From: Acanthaster planci
Taxonomy: Eukaryota; Echinodermata; Asteroidea; Valvatida; Acanthasteridae
Length of the DNA stretch: 29,298 nucleotides
Direction: 5' to 3'
Assembly (NCBI RefSeq): GCF_001949145.1
Contig: NW_019091647.1
Span: forward strand, 231,488 to 260,785
Shown here: positions 6,911 to 29,298 of the stretch, in pieces
Position numbering within the stretch: position 1 is the stretch's first letter
Layout: the number at the start of each line of letters is the position of its first letter
Translations under genes and position numbers: made by a program
Notes under the pieces: model-generated
What the model saw: only the letters and a program-made list of their open reading frames with translations
What the model was told of the DNA's origin: nothing
The model's database searches: none

Positions 6911-7560
6911 GACCCACACTTCTGTGGGGGAAGAGTTTAAGCGCAAATCACGTGACATGAACTTAAAGGAGCAGTTTTTCTGCATGTGTTTTTAGTCCAT
7001 TGACTTTGTACATGTTTTCAAGCCGCCATTTTGATCACTTTGAGATCTTTGATCGTTGTCAAAGTTACAGGCAACAAAGACCCTGATACAAGAAATTATT
7101 CCAGATTAATGACGTCATCTTGTGATTTTTGGAATTGATTTTTGTTTATTTTATTTTTCCCCATTAAACAACTCAAAATCAGAAACAGCTCTGTGGTTGT
7201 TTCTGTAACAACCACTACCTCTAGTTTTAAATGTGACTTGAAATATGTAGATGCAACTCAAGCTACTGCAACAGCTGCAATATAGAACTTTTTAAAGTGT
7301 TTATAAAAACCTAACTGCAACTTTGTACTATTGGGACTGCCACGAATATTCTGTGTGCTAGTTAACAATTGTTGCCAGCATTGTATGAACAAAACACCAT
7401 GGATCCCATCACAGCAGGCAATAATTATTTTTTGGTTATACCATGGTCATAGATAATAACACTGGAATGGTCTTGTGTAATATGTGTATATTTTATAGCA
7501 TGATAAATTAAAACACTTTGACAAATTGAAAAACTTGAACAGCAAATTAGATATTAAATT
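6911..7560. other. gene-free A/T-rich stretch with a CRE palindrome
   Basis: No gene is visible. A perfect ATGACGTCAT (CRE/ATF consensus) lies at 7109-7118 and a GCCGCCATTTT (YY1-like) at 7022-7032. Their closeness would suit a promoter or enhancer, but I see no transcript to go with it. Confidence 0.35.
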
Positions 7561-8240
7561 ATAAGGAAAATAATTAATGTTGATGTCCTTTGTTGACCTA
7601 TGTTGTTTTTTTGAGGGGGGGAGGGAAAAATCCAGGATTTCTGGTTTTCTACAGAAACCTGACATTAAAACCACTCTGTGCCGGGGTACCTGGTACCGGA
7701 GATGTTGGCTTTATGCGCATAGCTGGGGTTGCCTGAAATCGGACACACGAGCTGGGCCTTGTAGCAAAAGACTGCTCCAGGAACTTAAGACCAAGCTGCT
7801 GGGAATTGCCATCATTTTTCAGTTGGCATTAATGGTGGTAATTCGTCATTGTTTTGACATAGTATACCACTGTATACTGTTCTTCTTTGAAAACGGAAAA
7901 TCTTGAAAATCGCCCAGGAACACGTCCCACATATACAAATTCCACCCACAAAGCACTGGGGTTTTTGTCAACTGGTTGGATTTCAAGATTGACAAGATTG
8001 AAAAGCAGATCAGAAGAGACAACCACATGAGCAATTTATATAAAAGCAATAGCAACAGCAGCAGAAACAGAGATCAGAGCATACTGATGTTCCATGAGTA
8101 CAGCTGGGTGCACGAACAGAAGTTTAATAACCCGTGGGTCTCCGTCGTGACAGAGTGAAGAAAGTAGCACTTGTGAACATACAATGTCTTCCACAAAGGG
8201 CACAACTCCTACAATAATTGGTAAGTACTAGTAGTACCAC
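7561..8240. other. interrupted coding-like frames of unknown origin
   Basis: On the minus strand a frame from about 8100 to 7829 reads like protein: a hydrophobic segment (ALISVSAAVAIAFI), an in-frame TAA near 8040, then EIQPVDKNPSALWVEFVYV and a Tyr/Val-rich end. Further left, another minus frame (about 7820-7670) also looks coding-like. I recognise no family, and there is no supported splice structure. It may be an old element or a decayed gene. Confidence 0.25.
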
Positions 8241-9297
8241 CGCGGTCATCCACCCTCATACCCAAGATTAAACAATTACAATGCAGTAGACACCACAAAA
8301 TCATTGGTGGGAAAGATCAACGTTATCCATCATTCTTTGTGGCCTGCCAACATTGCCAGTGTGCTTGATGCGTGAATGATGCGCACTTGTAGCATCACGT
8401 AATCAGTTCGCAACCAATAAAAATTCACTATCTATGACCATGGTATAACAATGTTATTTGATGTCATAATTTGCAAAAAGTATACCCCTCCCAAATGGAC
8501 CCCATTTTTTTGTATTTGAAGGTCTAATAGGGCTGTTTGCACTTTACAGTGCGCATTATAGTTTTTACAGTTCACTGACCTTTACACAATATAATGTGTG
8601 CATTGGCTGTTAAAAACAATTTAAGTTTTCTATCAGCAGGAACACATCGTACTTCTTCATTTTTGCCTTAGCTGTTAAATCATTTGCACTGCCAAATCAA
8701 GTTCAACATAGATGCAGCTAACTGAAGTAATGAACAGCATCATGGCTTGAGAATTTTCACACACTTTGATAAAACTCTGAAGGTAGAACACATCGACTCA
8801 TGCATCATTATGCACACAAACACATAAAGAAATTAAATATATGCTGACTACATAAATTTTTGACATGCTGAGAATTATTATTTTCACATTTTGAAATGAA
8901 GCAATACTGAATCTACCCTTATGCAGCCAAATACCATCATACTAACCACAACACTACATTTTGTTGACACATATGTAAATTACATTGAAACAAATTACTG
9001 TCTTGAACTTTCACTGATGAATTTGCGACTTTTCAGTTAAAGTGATTTAATTTAAAGTACTGAGTTATGTTTACACAGATTTTGTTGACTCAAAGCAACT
9101 GTAGAGTAAGATGTAACTGTCATGAGAACTGCACAATGAGAAGAATTTGAGTCAACTAAACGCTTCAAAATCATGTTGAAATAAAAACAAATCCTGAAAT
9201 CAAGCATTAAACTGAAAATTCTGAAAAGGTGTCTCTTTAATTCACTCCATGACTTGTTCAGGGTTGCATCACTTTTCATTCAGTGAGTTTCTGAGTA
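8241..9297. other. 3' flank and probable 3' UTR of LCMT1, otherwise gene-free
   Basis: No coding frame is supported. Downstream (minus strand) of the LCMT1 stop there is an ATTAAA at 9046-9051, a plausible poly(A) signal about 250 nt after the stop. The rest is A/T-rich sequence with no repeat or gene that I can name. Confidence 0.4.
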
Positions 9298-25105
<15,808 letters not shown>

Positions 25106-25226
25106 ATTGTCGTTCAGGAGCCAAATCGTCTGGCGGGTTAATATTTACTGATCTTAACGGCAGAATCTCTACCGTGGAAAATAAGTTCGTAGTTATCGTA
25201 CTGCGCTTAAACTCTCATCCATAGGG

Positions 25227-25238
25227 GCCGCCATTTTT
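25227..25238 (-). promoter_or_regulatory. YY1-like site in the LCMT1 promoter
   Basis: GCCGCCATTTTT on the plus strand, so AAAAATGGCGGC in the LCMT1 direction, lies about 122 nt upstream of the ATG. It matches the YY1 consensus AANATGGCGGC, common near starts of housekeeping genes. The 24960-25250 region is also richer in CpG. Confidence 0.5.
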
Positions 25239-25249
25239 TATAGTAATCC

Positions 25250-26900
25250 ATGTCGCCCTCAACAGTTGACTAGTTGCAACTGGTTCCCATCTCCTACTAG
25301 TACATATCCATGTACATGTACTACACGTACGAAGTTCCGTTTGCATGGTCTAGGTTTTATTAAATCTATGTACCAGCAGTATAGTAGGCAGTACAATTAC
25401 AAACAAGCTGAGACTGGTGGCAGTAACGCCAGCAGTAATTTGTGCGGTTGTGATTTTTCGAAGTTCGTTTTTCATCTGACATGCCTGATTAGCCTACTCT
25501 TTCTGATGTAGGCTAAAACAAATGTGTGTGTCTACAGTTACTTTCAGCCCAGCACGACGTGTTGTTTTGCTGTGTTAAACTCCGACAATGACGAGTAACG
25601 TTACATGATTGATAATTCAGACTAACGTTTACCTGATTGATATGATGATGGCCAGTCATCTGATGAAATACATGTAGGCCTGAGCCCTAGGCCTGCATAC
25701 ATATAATTTAGTGTACTAGTGGTGTACATGTATGATGTAGGTTCCTAGCTAGCTGATAATTTGTGATAAGAGGTAAGTTTTAATGCCAGCCTGGCTAGGG
25801 CTGTAGATACGAACATGACATTTATTGAGTTGACAAAGCTCAATGTTCAGATGTTGGTGATTGTAAATTTGGGACCCCCCTGTTTTTAGTTACATTTATT
25901 GTCAGGCCCCCTAAATCTACGCACTCACCTTTCAATGAATGTTTTGCGGACGTGCACACTATTGAAAAACCAGTGGTCACTTGTATTGTTTGTCTTTGTT
26001 GAAAATTTTGTAAAAGACCCCAAATGTTGGAAATTAATCCTGTAATTTTAGTTTATATGTAAAAGAAATAAACAACCCTTTTAACCCTTTTAAATTTTCG
26101 ACAAATTTTCTTACACACGGATACCAGAGTTTGTGTCTTGAGTCCTCCCTACACAAATTCAGAAGTCTTTGTGTCATCTAACAGTTCACCCTCTACTGTC
26201 TAGTATGAACTCTTAACGTGTCATATGATGTCATTAAAATTGTTGACGCAGAGAAGCACTTCAGGGGTGCAAATAGGACCCTTCACTTGTATTAGAAGTT
26301 TCAAAATGTTAATTGTTTGTTTAATTTGTCAAGTGAGTGAATGTGAATTGTGTGAATTGCTTTGATGACAGACTGTGAGTTGTAACAATAAAATTACCTC
26401 TAAAAGAATTTCAACTGCATTGTAGTTTTCTGGAAATCTTGTTTCAAACCTTAGGTGCTTAGGTGCACAGAAATAGAAGGATCACAGATACAATAAGAGT
26501 TCCGTATATGGACATCACTAATTTTTCTGTGCAGTGTCATGTCAGCCATCAGAAAGTGATAATGTCCTAAAATTTTAAAGTTAGCAAGGAAACTATTGAA
26601 GTGTTTAATTAGAAAACAAGAGTTTTTAGACCAGTCTCATACATGTACGTATCATTTGGTTTGTGCACAGGGTGTCAAGTGATGTCTGTGTATAGAACTC
26701 TTTCTAATGTGCAGATTAAATCAGTGTTTTTCAGGGTGCATTTACATCAATTGAAAATTCCACTTTCTTGCTTCTCAAGTAGTGTAGCTGCGCCACGTTT
26801 TAATACATGTAATATGAAATTTCTCGGACAAAATTAAGACAAAAGTGGTTCTTTCTTTCCAATATACTGGAAATAACAGTCATTGAATCACCTCCGCCCA
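25250..26900. other. LCMT1 upstream flank, no gene seen
   Basis: No convincing exon. There is a donor-like GAG/GTAAGT at about 25771 and AATAAA words at about 26067 and 26385 on the plus strand, which could belong to a divergent noncoding transcript. TACATGTA words are frequent. Confidence 0.35.
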
Positions 26901-26909
26901 CCATTCGTT

Positions 26910-27990
26910 GGAACAGGACAGAAACTCTTGCAGTTTTCTCACAGCCAAACAAGTTTTTCATTACCTTTTAAAACAAATTTGTATTTTTTCGTATAAGCCA
27001 TGTTAAGTTCAGCAATGATGAGGCTTAACCAACACTATCAACACAAATTTTTTTGGGAAAAAATGGATCTTTTTGTTCACCACTGTCTCCTAACGATAAG
27101 GATCCAAACACATCCTGCCTTTCATATGCATCACATACTGCGTGTCTCAGGTTGAAGGCAGACTGTTTTATATATCGACTCAACCATTTTTTGAGGTGGG
27201 GGAGGCGGAATCTCGTTTTGATTGTGCAACCCTCCTGTACGACTAAACAATTCGAGTTTAAAAAGCCTGGTTTCCTTATGGTCCTAACGAATGCCATTTG
27301 CAAGCAACATGTCAAGATGCAGACAGTCGTAGAAGAGACCCTGCATGACATCATTCCACAGCCAAACAGATACTCCAGTTACATGTATTTTGTTTATGGT
27401 CAAATAATTTGTTGACAATAAGCCAGTTCTGTATTCCAAAAGAGCATGCCCAGAACGAGGCTATTCAGGAATAGCCTTGTGATAAAGTGATCTATCAGCG
27501 CAGTCACACACATGACTCACCGACTCATGTGTGCACCTTGTTCCCAAAAGACCTTGGCTTTATTATGTAATACTGAACAGGCTCCTTGGGGCTGCATATA
27601 TACATGTATGTTAGTAATAAGGAGAAAATGGGCAAAATGAGGGGTATTCACTACTCGGCAAGAGGTACACCTATCATGTCATTGTGCATTTTTCCTTTGG
27701 TAACGGAGTGCAGACAGCAAAGTTGAATCTGATCCATATGGCCCAATTGTCTGTGTCGGTGTTTGCGTTAGTCACAAAGTTTTTCTAGTATATGTATATC
27801 ATTGCATATCGTGGAGTACAGATTAGCGATGCTCTCTGTGTCTCCTTACATCAATATAGAAACCAGGCTTTAGTCTGCCTTCATGTATTGCATGTATCAT
27901 TGCAACATTTTCTACCCTTTACAGCTTTATAGTTCGCAACGTACAGCGCACACCCACCATATCAATCATGTCAAGACACACACAGGATAG
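26910..27990 (+). repeat. dispersed repeat family R, long copy
   Basis: The left part 26910-27050 matches 16529-16662. The sections 27177-27210 and 27864-27890 match the 22.1-kb copy. Together they suggest a repeat of about 1 kb, of which the other copies are fragments. No transposase or RT frame is recognised in it; the 120-codon plus frame at 27053-27415 does not resemble a known protein. Confidence 0.4.
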
Positions 27991-29298
27991 TTGTACAATG
28001 AAAATATGATTCCACCTCCCCTGCCCCTGAAAAGCATGTAGCCTATATGCAGCAGTTGGCCATCAACCTGACACACACTTCGTGGTGTGTTTAGGTAGCT
28101 GTCATTAGGAGAATGAGAGGGTGGTGATTAAAAAGCTCAAATTTTGTCAACAAATAGTCGGCACATGTAGCATGGTCTTTAAACAACAGGTCATCACATT
28201 TAAAGAGATGTCTCCGTGTGGACCGCTGTTATGGTGAAAATTTGAGAAAGTTGAAGTTTTGATTGAAGTAAATGCACCTTGATCAGCATTGACTTGATCA
28301 AACTGGGCTGCATTCAGAATCCCAAAGCATTACAAATTCATACAAAGTCATAGGGCTGTAAGTTACACAGATTTGTGACTTGCAGGTCTGAGATTTCATG
28401 TGGCTTAGCTACATGTACATGTATGGGCCATGTAACGTTAGGCTTACATGTACATGTACCTGCTTAGGCATGTGGTATATGGTGTAGCATTTCACTTATG
28501 TACATGTACATGAGGACCTAAAGGCATGAAGTTATATCTGAAAAGAGCAATCATTTTTGTGTTGCAAGGAAAAAATTTAAGTGGCTACTTAGACATACTG
28601 TATTATAGAACACATGTAGGATGGGTTTCTCTATTATTGTGGTCACATTTCCCAATTGGAAGACATGGCTTACCATTAAACCTTCCCAAATCATCTAAAT
28701 ATATTCAATAGCACTCATAAATGTCAAACAATACTAGGGCCATAAATGCACTGTTTTGATGCAAGATTCTGTACATCTTTATCATGAACATTACCTCCTC
28801 TGCCCTTTTAAATTTCCATGCTGGGCAAGTCATCCATCCCACATTTTCCCTTCCCCTATCATCCCCCTCCCTAATTTCTGGCTCAGATTTACGCCACTGG
28901 TCCTTATTTTGACTCTAAAAATCAGGCAGTTTCACAGTTAAAATGTATCTTGAGACTCCTTTAGCCATTGTAGTGGTGACATATGGGAACCCAGATATGG
29001 ATATCCATGTGCAGGGTGGTATAAGACGTAATTGTTAAAAGCCTGCAGGTGTTGAGAGACATGGTGGGAAATGTATTAAAGTACACAAAAAAAAAGATTT
29101 TTAAATGTAAAATTATTAGAACATTCAAATTCTCAGTCCATTCGTCTGAAACAGTGTGCGTAGGCTTGCTTGCGTTTTGATTTTTATCTTTGCATACTCT
29201 TCCTGTATGCTGAAAAAAGGAAAAAGTTTATTTTTGAAACTGGATTTTGAGTACTTGTAAGTGAAATGGGAAAACTTACTATTTAAGGAGTTGGTTAA
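27991..29298. other. right flank, no gene seen
   Basis: Noncoding sequence. Three TACATGTACATGT-type runs occur close together at 28411-28423, 28447-28459 and 28499-28511. Nothing else could be supported. Confidence 0.4.

Noticed and set aside
8184-8222. Short plus-strand ATG frame ending at a GTAAGT donor, a possible first exon
   Set aside because: Only 12 codons, no downstream exon or homology.
27025-27415. 109- and 120-codon overlapping frames on opposite strands
   Set aside because: Both lie in the dispersed repeat family R and do not resemble known proteins.

Overview
This is eukaryotic genomic DNA, most likely from a marine invertebrate deuterostome such as amphioxus, an echinoderm or a hemichordate. 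The reasons are a GT-AG intron-split animal gene, relics of several metazoan retrotransposon classes, a SINE, a 105-base assembly gap, and very frequent copies of the palindrome TACATGTA. The exact species is an inference.

The one clear host gene is LCMT1 (leucine carboxyl methyltransferase 1, the PP2A methyltransferase). It is on the minus strand from 25105 to 9298. I could place eight exons by homology and by matching intron phases. They join without a break into 315 codons plus a stop. Exon 1 (53 nt, 25053-25105) is separated from exon 2 by a 10-kb intron, and the last coding exon is only 29 nt. A YY1-like GCCGCCATTTT site lies just upstream of exon 1.

The left end (1-6.6 kb) is a mobile-element zone. 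Positions 1-508 hold the C-terminal half of an SGNH-type hydrolase like those of Ngaro/DIRS-like tyrosine-recombinase retrotransposons. Positions 6040-6591 hold a decayed tyrosine recombinase on the same strand, bracketed by two direct copies of a short repeat. Between them, 1009-5012 is a compact array of at least eight short, intronless, same-strand (minus) genes unlike the host DNA around them. It includes two tandem paralogues with Cys every third residue, a shared 21-nt promoter-like block, overlapping genes, and a mixture of intact and broken frames. It looks like a decaying piece of an endogenous virus or large virus-like DNA element, and it is the most interesting part of the window.

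The rest is intron and intergenic DNA. It carries a hAT-like MITE (15290-15414), a non-LTR reverse-transcriptase tail (17556-17960), a hammerhead-ribozyme-like core of Penelope-element type (18604-18629, minus), an unrecognised element-like frame (18683-18892), clusters of AATACCGCGGTATT palindromes, a three-CCAAT promoter-like block (20298-20445), a SINE (about 22300-22680), a Ty3/Gypsy integrase relic (23790-24390) and a dispersed repeat family at 16.5, 22.1 and 26.9-28.0 kb. I found no convincing gene to the right of 25.1 kb.
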